Shown: positions 52,136-61,898, counted from the first letter of the stretch. The stretch: DNA of 64,000 nucleotides from Planctomycetota bacterium (GCA_016195405.1 JACPZP010000051.1:42693-106692); one strand, 5' to 3'. The notes: generated by a model from the letters alone, not told the origin. Numbers and translations: made by a program.

Positions 52136-53944
52136 ATGGAACTTCCCAGCCGGCCCAAGCACGATCGCTATACGAAAGCGGGCCGTTACAATCAACTCGA
52201 AAAGCAGCTCCGCAATCGCCCTGCAACCTCCGAGATATCGACAATTGTCGCTTATTCCTTCGATCACCGCACCCGGCTTGGGCCTTTCCTTTACGCCGAT
52301 ATGAGCCTGTTGACGGCGGGTCCGCGTGCCGTCGCCGCTTCACTCATCAACGCCGGTTTCGAGAAGACCCGCATCGTCTTGCGGCAATGGAACCCGGAGT
52401 TCCGCGTCAGCGAGGCCCGCATCGACGGTGTGCCGCCGCACCTGCTTCTCGTTTCCAGCATGCAGATTCATAGCGCCAGCGCTTACGAGATGATTGTCGA
52501 CGCTCACAAGCTTGGCGACAATCGACCGCTTATCCTGGCCGGCGGCGCCAAGGCGATTTACGAGCCGTGGGATTTCTTCGGCGTCGACCTCGAGAGGAAC
52601 TTCAGCGCCGACGTTGCCGTGACGGGTGAGGAGTTCGTCACGCTCGAATTGCTCGATCGCCTGATGGAATACCGTGCCGGCGGCGAACATCTTCGCAAGA
52701 CGTTCCATCGTCTGCGCCGTTCCGGATTGCTCGACGACATCCCGGGCCTGGTTTTCCGTGAGGGAGATGAGAAGTCCCCGCTCGGGCGGCTCATCAACAC
52801 AGGCATTCAGCGCATGGTGCAGGACCTTGACGAGTTGCCGCACCCGGTGGTTAGCCTCGGCGTGATCGAGCCGCCGCATCGCCGTCATTATCTTTCCGCG
52901 AAACCGCTCGCCATCGGCAAAATCCGCCGGCACGTAGGCATGATCTCGCTGGTCACCACGCACGGCTGCAAATTCCACTGCTCCTATTGCCCGATCCCGG
53001 CCTACAACCAGTTCACTTTCCGGTTCAAGAGCCCCGAACGGCTCCGCGACGAAATCAAAGTGGTCGCGGAAACGACCGGCATTCACAACTTCTTCGGCAC
53101 CGATGACAACTTCTTCAACAGTCGCGAAACCGTTGATGAGATCTTTAGCGTCCTGAGCAAAGGGAAGGTCGGCAACAAGCCCTTCCGCGACACCGTTTTC
53201 TTCGGCACCGAGGGGACCGAATTCGACGTTTACAAGAACCAGGACCTTCTGCCGATGTGCCGGGACGGCGGCCTGCGGGCCATCTGGTTCGGCATCGAGG
53301 ACATGACGGCCGAGTTGATCAAGAAGGGCCAAAGCCCCGAAAAGACCAAGACGCTGTTCAAGCTCCTAAGCGGCATGGGCATCTGCCCGATGCCGATGAT
53401 GATGCACCACGACGGCCAACCGCTCAAGAGCCGCGGCAACCTTTATGGTCTCATCAACCAGGTTAAGTTCCTGCGCAAATCCGGCTCGGTGAGCGTGCAA
53501 GTGACCATCCTGACGCCGTCGGTCGGCAGCAAAGGCTACCAAGAGCCATATAAGAAGGGCATGGTCATCGATAAAGCGGGCGAGCATGAAGTCGAAGATT
53601 ACCAGTTCGACGGCAACCACTGCGTCGCCACGGATGACCCGTCGCCCTGGCGCAAGCAGCTCAACATCTATCTCGCCTACGCCACGTTCTACAATCCACT
53701 CAATTTCGTCAAAGCCATCGCCAGTTGGAAGGACCCGCTCTGGACTTACAAGGTCCTCTACCAGATTTATGGCATGGCCGGCTTGGTCCAATCGTTCGCC
53801 AAGGGCTTTGGCTGGCTGAAGAACCTTTGGCGCGGCCCGGTCGTCAAGAGGGCCGGTTTTCCGCGTCGTCGCCTCGAGATGGTGCCGCCGCCCGTGACGC
53901 CAGCGATGGTGGCTCAAGCGACGCCTCAGCTTCAGCCAGCCTAA
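52136..53944 (+). CDS. B12-binding-like radical SAM protein
   Basis: A 602-residue protein. Residues about 60-230 resemble a cobalamin-binding-like Rossmann domain (LLLVSSMQIHSASAYEMIVD, LILAGGAKAI). The radical SAM core has C278, C282 and C285 in THGCKFHCSYCPIPAYNQF. Further signatures: FFGTDDNFF, and FGIEDMTAELIKKGQS near 382-397. The C-terminal 100 residues end in a Pro-rich tail (PPPVTPAMVAQATPQLQ). A methyltransferase or rearrangement role is plausible; the substrate is not known. It may or may not be linked with the HlyD cluster 515 nt downstream. Confidence 0.9.
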   Translation: MELPSRPKHDRYTKAGRYNQLEKQLRNRPATSEISTIVAYSFDHRTRLGPFLYADMSLLTAGPRAVAASLINAGFEKTRIVLRQWNPEFRVSEARIDGVPPHLLLVSSMQIHSASAYEMIVDAHKLGDNRPLILAGGAKAIYEPWDFFGVDLERNFSADVAVTGEEFVTLELLDRLMEYRAGGEHLRKTFHRLRRSGLLDDIPGLVFREGDEKSPLGRLINTGIQRMVQDLDELPHPVVSLGVIEPPHRRHYLSAKPLAIGKIRRHVGMISLVTTHGCKFHCSYCPIPAYNQFTFRFKSPERLRDEIKVVAETTGIHNFFGTDDNFFNSRETVDEIFSVLSKGKVGNKPFRDTVFFGTEGTEFDVYKNQDLLPMCRDGGLRAIWFGIEDMTAELIKKGQSPEKTKTLFKLLSGMGICPMPMMMHHDGQPLKSRGNLYGLINQVKFLRKSGSVSVQVTILTPSVGSKGYQEPYKKGMVIDKAGEHEVEDYQFDGNHCVATDDPSPWRKQLNIYLAYATFYNPLNFVKAIASWKDPLWTYKVLYQIYGMAGLVQSFAKGFGWLKNLWRGPVVKRAGFPRRRLEMVPPPVTPAMVAQATPQLQPA

Positions 53945-54458
53945 ACGCAAGAAACCCGAACTGGAGTCTCGGCTTCGGCCGAGTGAGCGCCGCCTAAAGG
54001 CGAACTCCAACGCCACATTGTTTCAGCGTACGCTGATTCAATTTTCATCACGTAACGCCTTGCGTCTGTTAGCTTTATAGAAATGGCTTCAGCGTGACGC
54101 GCGCACCCAGTCATCGGTGAATCAATAAGCCATCTTCCTGAATCAATTTGACCGCTGATTTCAGTAAGTTCTGTCAAATCAGAGAGTTAATTCGTCGGGG
54201 GGGTGGCACTCAAAGTAGTCACCCGAAACCGCAATCATCGTCTGCCGAGTCATGATTCTCGGTGTGGGGCAAAAGCAGTTTCTAGAGCAAGACCTAACTG
54301 TCCGGCCTTGGCGGTTGAGCTGAGCTTGACGGTTATCTCCCCCTTTCCCGGATCGTCCCGTGTCCCTTTTCCCCGAATCGGCATTTGCGATGTAAACCCA
54401 TACTGCTTACAATAAAAGGACTTTTCAGTCCGCACTTCCTCCGTCCGAGGATTCCCAC
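53945..54458 (+). other. Intergenic region before the HlyD cluster
   Basis: 514 nt without a supported gene. A short hairpin, CTCGGC/GCCGAG at 53968-53983, lies after the radical SAM stop and may be a weak terminator without a T tract. The rest has lower G+C than the flanking genes. A promoter candidate is at 54385-54413. Confidence 0.6.
54385..54413 (+). promoter_or_regulatory. Sigma-70-like promoter for the HlyD cluster
   Basis: TTGCGA at 54385-54390, 17-nt spacer, TACAAT at 54408-54413. About 45 nt before the GTG start at 54459. It would drive the three-gene unit. Confidence 0.5.
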
Positions 54459-56558
54459 GTGAGCGCAGGACCAGACCCGCAGATCGACGTTACGCAGATC
54501 GAACAGGCGCGGCGGCAGATCAACCGCTTGGCCGAAGAAATCGCCCAACTCTCCGACATGGACTTGTCCCCGCCTGAGTACTACGGGGAATTCCTGCAAC
54601 GGCTTCTCCAGGCGATCGCGGCGCCGGCCGGGGCCGTCTGGGTGCGGACTTCGCAGGGAAACTTGCAGCTCCAGTACCAAGTCAACATGCACCAGGTCGG
54701 CCTCGACAAGAGCGAGCACGCCCGGCCCATGCACGCCGAATTGTTGCGGCACGCGGCCTCGAAAGGTTCGCCGCTCTTGGTCGCGCCCAACAGCAGCTCG
54801 GGCCAGGTGGAAGGGACCAAGATTCCGCCGGGCAACCCGACCGATTACGTCATCCTCCTGGCGCCGATTCTCTACGACAAACAGGTGGCCGGCCTCGTCG
54901 AGATCTGGCAAGACGCCAACCGCGGCCAAGACGCCCAGCGCGGATTCTTGCAGTTCGCCATGCGCATGGCGGGCTTGGCGGCAAGCTTCACGCGGGCCCA
55001 TCAGCTGCGGCAGATGGTCGGCTTGCAACAGGTGTGGGAAAAGCTCGAAGCCTTCGCCAAGAAGATCCATGCCAGCCTCAATCCCTTGGAAGTGTCCTAC
55101 CTGGTGGCCAACGAAGGTCGGCGGCTGGTCGAAGCCGACCGCATCAGCGTGGCGGTCCGCCAGGGAAGTAAGCCGCAGGTGCTGGCGATCAGCGGCGCCG
55201 ACGTGGTCGAGAAGCGCTCGAACTTGGTGCAGCTCATGCGAGCCTTGTTCGAGGCCGTCATGAATTGGGGCGAGAAGCTGGTCCACTCCGGGGCCACCCG
55301 TGACGAGGCGTTGCCGCCGGCCGTGCATAAAGCGCTCGACGCCTACCTCGCCGAGAGCAACAGTCAACTCCTCGTGGTGTTGCCGCTGGAGGACGAGCGC
55401 GAAAAGAAGAAGGAAAAGAAGAAGTTCCGGTCCGGCCTAATGATGGAGTGCTTCGAGACCTCCAGCCCCCCGGAGTTCGCGGTCGAACGGTTGCAAGGCG
55501 TCGGCCAGCACGCCGCTTCGGCACTCTACAATGCCTCGGAATACCGCCGCATTCCGATGCGATTCGTGTGGCTGCCTTTGGCCAAGCTGCAAGACGGCCT
55601 GGGCGGCAAGGCGAAGGCGATCTGGACGCTGTCGCTGGCGGCCTTTACCGTCCTGGTGCTGGCGATGATCTTCGTGCCCTATCCGCTCAAGATGGAGGCG
55701 CATGGACAGGAACAAACCAAGCTTCGTGCGAATGTCTACGCACCTGAGGAAGGGACGGTTACCTCCATCCCAGTCACGCTCAAACCTGGCGTAAGGGTCT
55801 ATAAGGGGCAAGAGCTATTTCGCCTCTACAGCCCGACGTTAGCAAAGACCATCCAGACTCTCCAAGGCGACATAGAGAGGGCGAGCGCGACAATCAGAGT
55901 TTTGGGGGGGAAGAAATCGGCGGAAAACATTGAAGTTAATACCAAGATTACGGAGGCGGTGACAGAGTTAAATGCCAAGCAAGCGCAACTGGAATCGATC
56001 AAGCAAAAAACCAATTCGCTCGATGCGGCGGGCGAATTCCGCGTTTTGTCCCCTTTGAACGGCATCATTTTGAGCAACGAATTCCGCGAGACGCTCGTTA
56101 ACCGCACCGTCAAGCCGAACGAGCCGCTCATGAAGATCGGCTTCACAAACCCCGAAAGGCCCGATGTCGCCGACTGGGAAATCTTGTTGAAGATTCCGCA
56201 AAAGCACATCGGCCAGGTCATGGACGCGTTCCGGACGCTGAAGACCGACGAACTGGACATTGATTTCATTCCCAAGAACGACCCGACCAGCACTTATCGC
56301 GGCAAGCTCAAGCGGAACAAAGTCTCGCCGGAGGCCACTCCCAATCGCGATGACAACAACGAGCCCGATCCAGTGGTGCTGGCATGGGTGCGAATTTCCG
56401 GCGACGGCATCCCGGAATCGTCGCGGATTCCAGCAAGCGTGCTCCAGTCGGGCATCGATGTCACCGCGCGCGTCCGTTGCGGCACTCGCGCCATGGGTTA
56501 TTCGCTGTTCTACGGCGTCTGGGAATTCATTTACGAGAAGATTCTGTTCTTTTTCTGA
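54459..56558 (+). CDS. GAF domain-HlyD (membrane fusion) protein
   Basis: A 699-residue protein starting with GTG after GAGG. Cytoplasmic part (1-380) carries GAF-like modules (AIAAPAGAVWVRTSQGNLQL, LEVSYLVANEGRRLVEADRI), then a membrane helix at about 388-408 (IWTLSLAAFTVLVLAMIFVP), then HlyD/biotinyl-lipoyl domain (RANVYAPEEGTVTSIPVTLK, KPGVRVYKGQELFRLYS), coiled coil (LNAKQAQLESIKQ), second lipoyl half (FRVLSPLNGIILSNE) and a barrel. Putting GAF sensors before the membrane helix of an adaptor suggests signal-controlled assembly. First of three linked genes (48-nt gap to the next). Confidence 0.9.
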   Translation: MSAGPDPQIDVTQIEQARRQINRLAEEIAQLSDMDLSPPEYYGEFLQRLLQAIAAPAGAVWVRTSQGNLQLQYQVNMHQVGLDKSEHARPMHAELLRHAASKGSPLLVAPNSSSGQVEGTKIPPGNPTDYVILLAPILYDKQVAGLVEIWQDANRGQDAQRGFLQFAMRMAGLAASFTRAHQLRQMVGLQQVWEKLEAFAKKIHASLNPLEVSYLVANEGRRLVEADRISVAVRQGSKPQVLAISGADVVEKRSNLVQLMRALFEAVMNWGEKLVHSGATRDEALPPAVHKALDAYLAESNSQLLVVLPLEDEREKKKEKKKFRSGLMMECFETSSPPEFAVERLQGVGQHAASALYNASEYRRIPMRFVWLPLAKLQDGLGGKAKAIWTLSLAAFTVLVLAMIFVPYPLKMEAHGQEQTKLRANVYAPEEGTVTSIPVTLKPGVRVYKGQELFRLYSPTLAKTIQTLQGDIERASATIRVLGGKKSAENIEVNTKITEAVTELNAKQAQLESIKQKTNSLDAAGEFRVLSPLNGIILSNEFRETLVNRTVKPNEPLMKIGFTNPERPDVADWEILLKIPQKHIGQVMDAFRTLKTDELDIDFIPKNDPTSTYRGKLKRNKVSPEATPNRDDNNEPDPVVLAWVRISGDGIPESSRIPASVLQSGIDVTARVRCGTRAMGYSLFYGVWEFIYEKILFFF

Positions 56559-56606
56559 GCGGCAGTTTGAAAAAGGAATGCGATACCTTTTTCAAGGAGA
56601 CTTTCC

Positions 56607-58667
56607 ATGATTCGGACATTTTTCGCTCTGGCCCTAGGTGCCGTTCTGTTCGGGTTGGTGGCTTGGCAATTTGAGTTGCTGCCGTGGCAAAAAGCGGCCA
56701 CGACCCATGACGGCGATCAACCGGGATCGGCTCCCCCGATCAATCTTGGCGAATTGCTCTACAAGCCCGCGGCCTTTCCCAAAGAGAGCCCCCAGCGTGT
56801 GCGCGGGCGAGAACCGCTCGCGGTTTTGGCAAATTTTCAGGCGGTGGAGAAGATCGACATCAGCGCAAAAATGCCGGGTCAAATCTTGATGATCGGCGAT
56901 CCGGTTCCCCAAGGCGCGTTACAAGTGGCCGGGGTCGCCCCTTTTATTCCCGAGCCATATTACTCGGTGGAGATTCCCATCACGGGCGAGCGCAAGTTGG
57001 TGCAGATATTCCGCCGCTATTATGAAGGCAGTACGATCGGAAAAGACGCATTTATTGCAATGATTGACCCGGCCAACGTGCTAAACGAGATTGATGGAAA
57101 CGAGGCGAAACTTGAAGCCGCCATTCAAGAGATGCATGCAGCCATAGCCCTCGATGAAGAATACAAGACAAGGTATGATCGCGAGGAACGTCTATTCGCA
57201 GCAAAGGGCAGCAACTTGGCGGACTTGGGCGCCGCACGAGCGACCTGGAAAAAGGGACTGGCTGACCTTGCGGTGAAAAAAGCACAAGTCAAATATGCTG
57301 AACGAGAATTGCAGCGCTCGCAACTGAAACGCGTATTTCACGAAGTCCGAAATCCCAATTTGGCCCGAAAGAGCATCATCCAGACGCTTTACAAAAAGGC
57401 CGGGGAATCGATTAAGGAAAACGAGCCCATCTTCCAGGTCTACAGCCTCGATCCGCTTCGGGCCGAAGGCTTTATCGAAATTCAATACCGCGACCGCATC
57501 AAGGAAGGCGCCCTCGTCTCCATCGAGCCGACGGTCGAGACCGAGCCGTTGCGGGTCTTCGCTGGACATCGCGGCGCCATTAACGCCGTGGCAATCATGC
57601 CTGCCCGTGGAACAATGACCAAGCCTCTCGGCGTCTCCGCCAGCGATGATAAGACGGTTTGCGTTTGGAGCGATGAATCCAAGAGCCCGATGTGGGAATT
57701 TCGGCACGACGCCAAAGTGTTGTCGCTCGCCTGCAGTCCCAAGGCCAACCTGATCCTCTCCGGGGATGAGGAAGGCTGGATTCGCCTATTTAATTGGGAT
57801 ACCAAGGAAGAGTTGCATAAGGAGCGGGCTTACGACGGGATTGCCGTCACGTGTCAAGCCTTCACGCCTGACGGTGAGTTCTTCGCCACGGGCAGCGCTT
57901 CGGGCCAGATCAAGATTTGGAAAACCGATGGCTGCACACTTTCTTGGGCGCTCGATGCAGCACACGGCGTCCCCGCGGACAAGACGCATACCGACGCCAT
58001 CACAACTCTCCAGTTCACGCCGCAGTGCCGGCTTGTGTCCGCTGGCCGCGACAATTTCCTGCGCGTTTGGGAAGTGCACCAGAACGGCGTCGAATTGAAG
58101 CACGCCATCGACGGCCGCGGCGGCAGCGTCGCCAACCTAGGCGTCAGCGGCAACGGCCAATGGATGACCTTTGACCAAAGCAAGATTCTGCAGCTCCGCT
58201 CCGTGGAGCACGGCAAGATGATCAACTACATCAAAGCGCCGCAGGGAGGCAATGCCTTCGAGTCGATTGCGATCATCTCGCCCGACGACGAGCTGATTCT
58301 GACCGGCGGCGGTTCCGAGGGCAGGCTGCAACTTTGGAAGGCCCCCATCGGCGCCGAGCGTGGCTTCGAAGTGCGCCAATTCACGCCCGAGGAACGCGGC
58401 CGGGCGACCTGCGCCGCCTTTGTCCCGCCGAACAAAGAGGGACGGATCGCCTATGCGGTATCCGGCGACACCAAGGGGTATGTCTACCTTTGGCCGATTC
58501 CAACCAAAAGCGATATTCAGAACCACCGCCGGACGGAAGTGCGCGTCAGCCACGTCAGCCAGAACCTCGACGCCGGCACCCGCCAGGTTAAGATCGGCGT
58601 CGATGTTCCCAATGACCGCGAGAACGACCTGCTCCCAGGAAGGCCCGTAACCATCGTCATTGAGTAA
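56607..58667 (+). CDS. HlyD-like adaptor containing a WD40 propeller
   Basis: A 686-residue protein behind AAGGAGA. Signal/anchor at 1-20 (FFALALGAVLFGLVAWQF), adaptor part about 60-300 (NFQAVEKIDISAKMPGQILM, long helices with LADLGAARATWKKGLADLAV), then from about 312 a propeller of six or seven blades (LRVFAGHRGAINAVAIMPAR, SASDDKTVCVWSDESKSPMW, LSGDEEGWIRLFNWD, ATGSASGQIKIWK, VSAGRDNFLRVWE, LTGGGSEGRLQLWKAP, YLWPIPT), and last the barrel-end segment VRVSHVSQNLDAGTRQVKIG. The propeller is inserted in the adaptor, not added to its end. Sits between two HlyD-type genes. Confidence 0.9.
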   Translation: MIRTFFALALGAVLFGLVAWQFELLPWQKAATTHDGDQPGSAPPINLGELLYKPAAFPKESPQRVRGREPLAVLANFQAVEKIDISAKMPGQILMIGDPVPQGALQVAGVAPFIPEPYYSVEIPITGERKLVQIFRRYYEGSTIGKDAFIAMIDPANVLNEIDGNEAKLEAAIQEMHAAIALDEEYKTRYDREERLFAAKGSNLADLGAARATWKKGLADLAVKKAQVKYAERELQRSQLKRVFHEVRNPNLARKSIIQTLYKKAGESIKENEPIFQVYSLDPLRAEGFIEIQYRDRIKEGALVSIEPTVETEPLRVFAGHRGAINAVAIMPARGTMTKPLGVSASDDKTVCVWSDESKSPMWEFRHDAKVLSLACSPKANLILSGDEEGWIRLFNWDTKEELHKERAYDGIAVTCQAFTPDGEFFATGSASGQIKIWKTDGCTLSWALDAAHGVPADKTHTDAITTLQFTPQCRLVSAGRDNFLRVWEVHQNGVELKHAIDGRGGSVANLGVSGNGQWMTFDQSKILQLRSVEHGKMINYIKAPQGGNAFESIAIISPDDELILTGGGSEGRLQLWKAPIGAERGFEVRQFTPEERGRATCAAFVPPNKEGRIAYAVSGDTKGYVYLWPIPTKSDIQNHRRTEVRVSHVSQNLDAGTRQVKIGVDVPNDRENDLLPGRPVTIVIE

Positions 58668-58671
58668 AACT

Positions 58672-58731
58672 CTCCGCTTGCGGGTTAGCGCGACCGACAA
58701 TTCCAAGGTCGCGTTAACCCGATAGCGGGAG
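58672..58731. repeat. GGGTTAGCGCGACC palindrome between HlyD genes
   Basis: Left arm 58672-58695 and right arm 58707-58731 are near-perfect inverted copies (a few mismatches or one bulge) around an 11-nt loop. Belongs to the GCTAACCCGC family. It lies 12 nt before the M50 gene and could modulate its translation. Confidence 0.8.
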
Positions 58732-58743
58732 CTCGATCCCATC

Positions 58744-60996
58744 ATGCAACCCGACGCACCAGTCAGCGATCTCGAACGCCGCAAACACGTCCGCCTGCGC
58801 CGGCGCGTGGACCTCGGCATCACTCCGCAAAGATACGAAGGCCGCACTTACTTCGTCATCAAGGACCCGGTCAGCCTGCGCTACTACCGCTTCAAGGAAC
58901 AGGAACATTTTCTGCTCCACATGATGGACGGCAAGCACACGCTCGACGACACGCAAAAGCAATTCGAGCAACGCTTCCGGCCCGAACGCTTGACTCTCGA
59001 GGACCTCGAGCACTTCGGCCAGCAGCTTTTGACCGCTGGCCTGGTGCAGAACGAGTCGCCGCAAGCCGGCCAGCAGCTTTACGATCGACGCGCGAAACGG
59101 AAGCGCACCGAACTATTGCAAACCTTCACGAACATCCTCTACATCAAGATTCCCATCTTCGACCCGGAGAAAATCCTGTCGAAGATGCTGCCCTATCTTC
59201 GCTGGATGTTCACGACCTGGTTTTTGGTGCTGTCGGTCGGCATCATGCTCGGCGCGGTTCTGCTCGTCCTGACGCACTTCGAGACGTTCCTGAGCCGGCT
59301 GCCGTCGTACCAGGAGTTCTTCAGCTTCAAAACCGTGGTCTACCTGTGGGCGGCTCTGGGGGTGGTCAAAGTCATCCACGAGTTCGGTCATGGGCTCTCG
59401 TGCAAGGCGTTCGGCGGCGAAGTCCACGAAATGGGCTTCTTGCTCCTGTGCTTGTCGCCCGCCATGTATTGCAACGTCTCCGACGCCTGGACCTTGCCGA
59501 GCAAGTGGAAGCGCATCATCATCTCCGGCGCGGGCATTTACGTCGAGCTGATGATTGCCGCCATCGCGACCTTCATCTGGTGGAACTCACCGAATCAACC
59601 GTTTCTCAACAACCTTTGCCTCAGCCTGATGATTGTCTGCTCGGTTAGCACCGTGGTATTCAACGGCAATCCGCTGATGCGCTATGACGGCTACTACGTG
59701 TTGGCCGATTGGCTCGAAATCCCCAACCTGCGCGACAAGGCCAACCGCTACTTGCAGCGCATCGTCATGGAGCATTGCCTGGGGATTGAGGTGCAGCCGG
59801 AACCTTACATGGACCTGACGCGGCGCATCCTGTTCGTGAGCTACGCCGCCGTGAGCTGGGTCTATCGCTGGGTGGTCACGTTCGTCATTCTGAAGTTCAT
59901 GGCCACCTTTCTCAAGCCATATAAGCTGGAGATTCTCAGCACGATGCTGGCGTTCGCGGCCCTGGGGTCGATGGTCGGCTGGCCGCTCTTCCGTCTTATC
60001 AAGAACACACGAAAGCGTGGGAGGCTTCCCGACATGAAATCGACACGCGTGACCGTGAGCGCCGCTTGCGTCGCGGTGCTGTTATTGGTGTTCTTCTTCC
60101 TGCCGCTGCCAGTGACGCGCATTCGGCAATCGGGCTTGGTGCAAGTGCAGCCACGGGTGTTAGCACAAGTGCATATTCAGGTTCCCGGGACGCTGGAAAG
60201 ACTGCGCGTGAAGGAAGGCGAGAAAGTCAATAAGGGCAAGATTCTCGCCGAATTCTCCAACCAGGAATTGACCCTTCGCATGGCCGAGGCGAGCACCAAT
60301 GTTGAAATCAAACGGAAAGTAGTTGAACTTTACAACGCCCGGCTGACGCAGACACGCGACCAAAGGGAGCGTTCTGGGTTGGACAAGACGCTGGTAACGG
60401 CGAAATCAGAGCTCGCAAGTGCCGAGACCGCGCTCGCGCAGCTTCAGGATGAGGAGAAGTATCTGGTGCTGAAAGCCCCGATCGACGGCGTCGTCATCGG
60501 TTTGCCCCAGATCGACGAAGTGGGCAAGAGGTTTGACAAGGAGCAGAGCACGCCGTTTTGCAGCATCGGCGATTCCAAGTTTTTACGCGTGCTGGTGCCG
60601 GTGCCGCCGGCCGACTTTCAGCTTCTGGTGGAGAACATGAAAAAGCAGGCGCCGGCGGTGACCATACGCGTGCAAGGACACGGCAGCCAAACCTGGCCGG
60701 GCCGGGTCGATCCCGAAGCGATGCCGCACTCCGAGGCCAAGGAGATTCCGCTCGCCCTTTCGAACAAGGGCGGCGGTCCTTTGGCCGTCAAACCCAACTC
60801 CAACCCGAACCAGCTTTCCCCGCAGAGCCAGGTGTATCTGGTGGGCGTCAACTTCGACGGCGCCGATGCGGACTCGACCGCAAGCATCAGCCCCGGCGCC
60901 ATGGCTCAGGTGAAAATCCACTGCGAGTACCGCTCGTGCGCCTGGTGGGTCTGGCGCGCCGTGTCGTCCACGTTCGATCTTGGCTTGGCGTTCTAA
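58744..60996 (+). CDS. PqqD-like/M50 metalloprotease/HlyD fusion protein
   Basis: A 750-residue multi-pass protein. Residues about 20-105 resemble PqqD (YFVIKDPVSLRYYRFKEQE, FLLHMMDGKHTLDDTQKQFE, then LEHFGQQLLTAGLVQ). Membrane domain: HEFGH at 212-216 (VIHEFGHGLSCKAFGGEVHE) and the second M50 site GNPLMRYDGYY. Residues from about 455: membrane helix, then lipoyl halves (QVHIQVPGTLERLRVKEGEK and VLKAPIDGVVIGLPQ) with a helical hairpin between. PqqD-like domains act as peptide-recognition elements in RiPP systems, so a peptide substrate is possible. It ends 1 nt before the amidase gene. Confidence 0.9.
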   Translation: MQPDAPVSDLERRKHVRLRRRVDLGITPQRYEGRTYFVIKDPVSLRYYRFKEQEHFLLHMMDGKHTLDDTQKQFEQRFRPERLTLEDLEHFGQQLLTAGLVQNESPQAGQQLYDRRAKRKRTELLQTFTNILYIKIPIFDPEKILSKMLPYLRWMFTTWFLVLSVGIMLGAVLLVLTHFETFLSRLPSYQEFFSFKTVVYLWAALGVVKVIHEFGHGLSCKAFGGEVHEMGFLLLCLSPAMYCNVSDAWTLPSKWKRIIISGAGIYVELMIAAIATFIWWNSPNQPFLNNLCLSLMIVCSVSTVVFNGNPLMRYDGYYVLADWLEIPNLRDKANRYLQRIVMEHCLGIEVQPEPYMDLTRRILFVSYAAVSWVYRWVVTFVILKFMATFLKPYKLEILSTMLAFAALGSMVGWPLFRLIKNTRKRGRLPDMKSTRVTVSAACVAVLLLVFFFLPLPVTRIRQSGLVQVQPRVLAQVHIQVPGTLERLRVKEGEKVNKGKILAEFSNQELTLRMAEASTNVEIKRKVVELYNARLTQTRDQRERSGLDKTLVTAKSELASAETALAQLQDEEKYLVLKAPIDGVVIGLPQIDEVGKRFDKEQSTPFCSIGDSKFLRVLVPVPPADFQLLVENMKKQAPAVTIRVQGHGSQTWPGRVDPEAMPHSEAKEIPLALSNKGGGPLAVKPNSNPNQLSPQSQVYLVGVNFDGADADSTASISPGAMAQVKIHCEYRSCAWWVWRAVSSTFDLGLAF

Positions 60997-60997
60997 G

Positions 60998-61894
60998 ATG
61001 CATGACCGTCAAAGCTTTGCGCTGGCCCTCGTGCAGATGAGCTGCGGAATCGATCCGGCGGCGAATCTTGACAAGGCGATCGACCGCATCGAGGAAGCGG
61101 CCAAGGCCGGGGCCGACGTCATCTGCTTGCCGGAGCTATTCCGCTCGCAGTATTTCTGCCAGCGCGTCGACCCGGCCAACTTTGAGCTGGCCGAAAGCAT
61201 TCCCGGTCGCACCACGGAACGCCTTCAGAAGATCGCCAAGGGCCTTGGCAAAGTGATCGTCGCCTCGCTGTTCGAGCGGCGCGGCCCCGGCATCTATCAC
61301 AACACGGCAGTGGTGATCGACGCCGACGGAGCGCTCCTGGGCCTCTATCGCAAGATGCACATCCCCGAGGATCCGCTCTACTTTGAGAAGTACTATTTCA
61401 CGCCGGGCGATCTTGGATTCAAAACCTTCGACACAAGATTTGTCCGAATCGGCGTGCTCGTTTGCTGGGATCAATGGTTTCCTGAAGGCGCCCGCTTGAC
61501 GGCGCTTCAAGGGGCACAACTTCTCGTCTATCCGACGGCCATCGGCTGGCACCCGCGCGAGAAAGCGGAATTCGGCGTCTCGCAACACCAGGCGTGGGAG
61601 ACCATCCAGCGCAGCCACGCCATCGCCAACGGCGTTTACGTCGCTGCCGTCAACCGCGTCGGTCACGAGGGGCCCGCGGACGAGGAATCGTTCATCGGCG
61701 GCCTCGAGTTTTGGGGTGGGTCGTTCGTCAGCGATCCGTTCGGCAATGTGCACTCCCGCGGTTCGCATGACCGCGAGGAGTTGGTGGTGTCTCAATGCGA
61801 CATGGCGAAGCTGGACGAAATCCGCCGCAACTGGCCATTCCTGCGCGACCGGCGCATTGACGCCTACGGCGACATCGGCAAGCGCTACGCTTGA
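60998..61894 (+). CDS. aguB: Carbon-nitrogen hydrolase, N-carbamoylputrescine amidase-like
   Basis: A 298-residue nitrilase-superfamily amidase. Catalytic triad Glu in ICLPELFRSQYFC, Lys in LYRKMHIPEDP, Cys in GVLVCWDQWFPEGARL. The substrate-loop pattern QYFCQRVD and the GWHPREKAEFG segment are characteristic of plant/bacterial N-carbamoylputrescine amidase (polyamine synthesis via agmatine). It follows the M50/HlyD gene with 1 nt between stop and start, so it is translated from the same mRNA; functional relation is unclear. The partner agmatine deiminase is not in the window. Confidence 0.9.
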   Translation: MHDRQSFALALVQMSCGIDPAANLDKAIDRIEEAAKAGADVICLPELFRSQYFCQRVDPANFELAESIPGRTTERLQKIAKGLGKVIVASLFERRGPGIYHNTAVVIDADGALLGLYRKMHIPEDPLYFEKYYFTPGDLGFKTFDTRFVRIGVLVCWDQWFPEGARLTALQGAQLLVYPTAIGWHPREKAEFGVSQHQAWETIQRSHAIANGVYVAAVNRVGHEGPADEESFIGGLEFWGGSFVSDPFGNVHSRGSHDREELVVSQCDMAKLDEIRRNWPFLRDRRIDAYGDIGKRYA

Positions 61895-61898
61895 TTAT

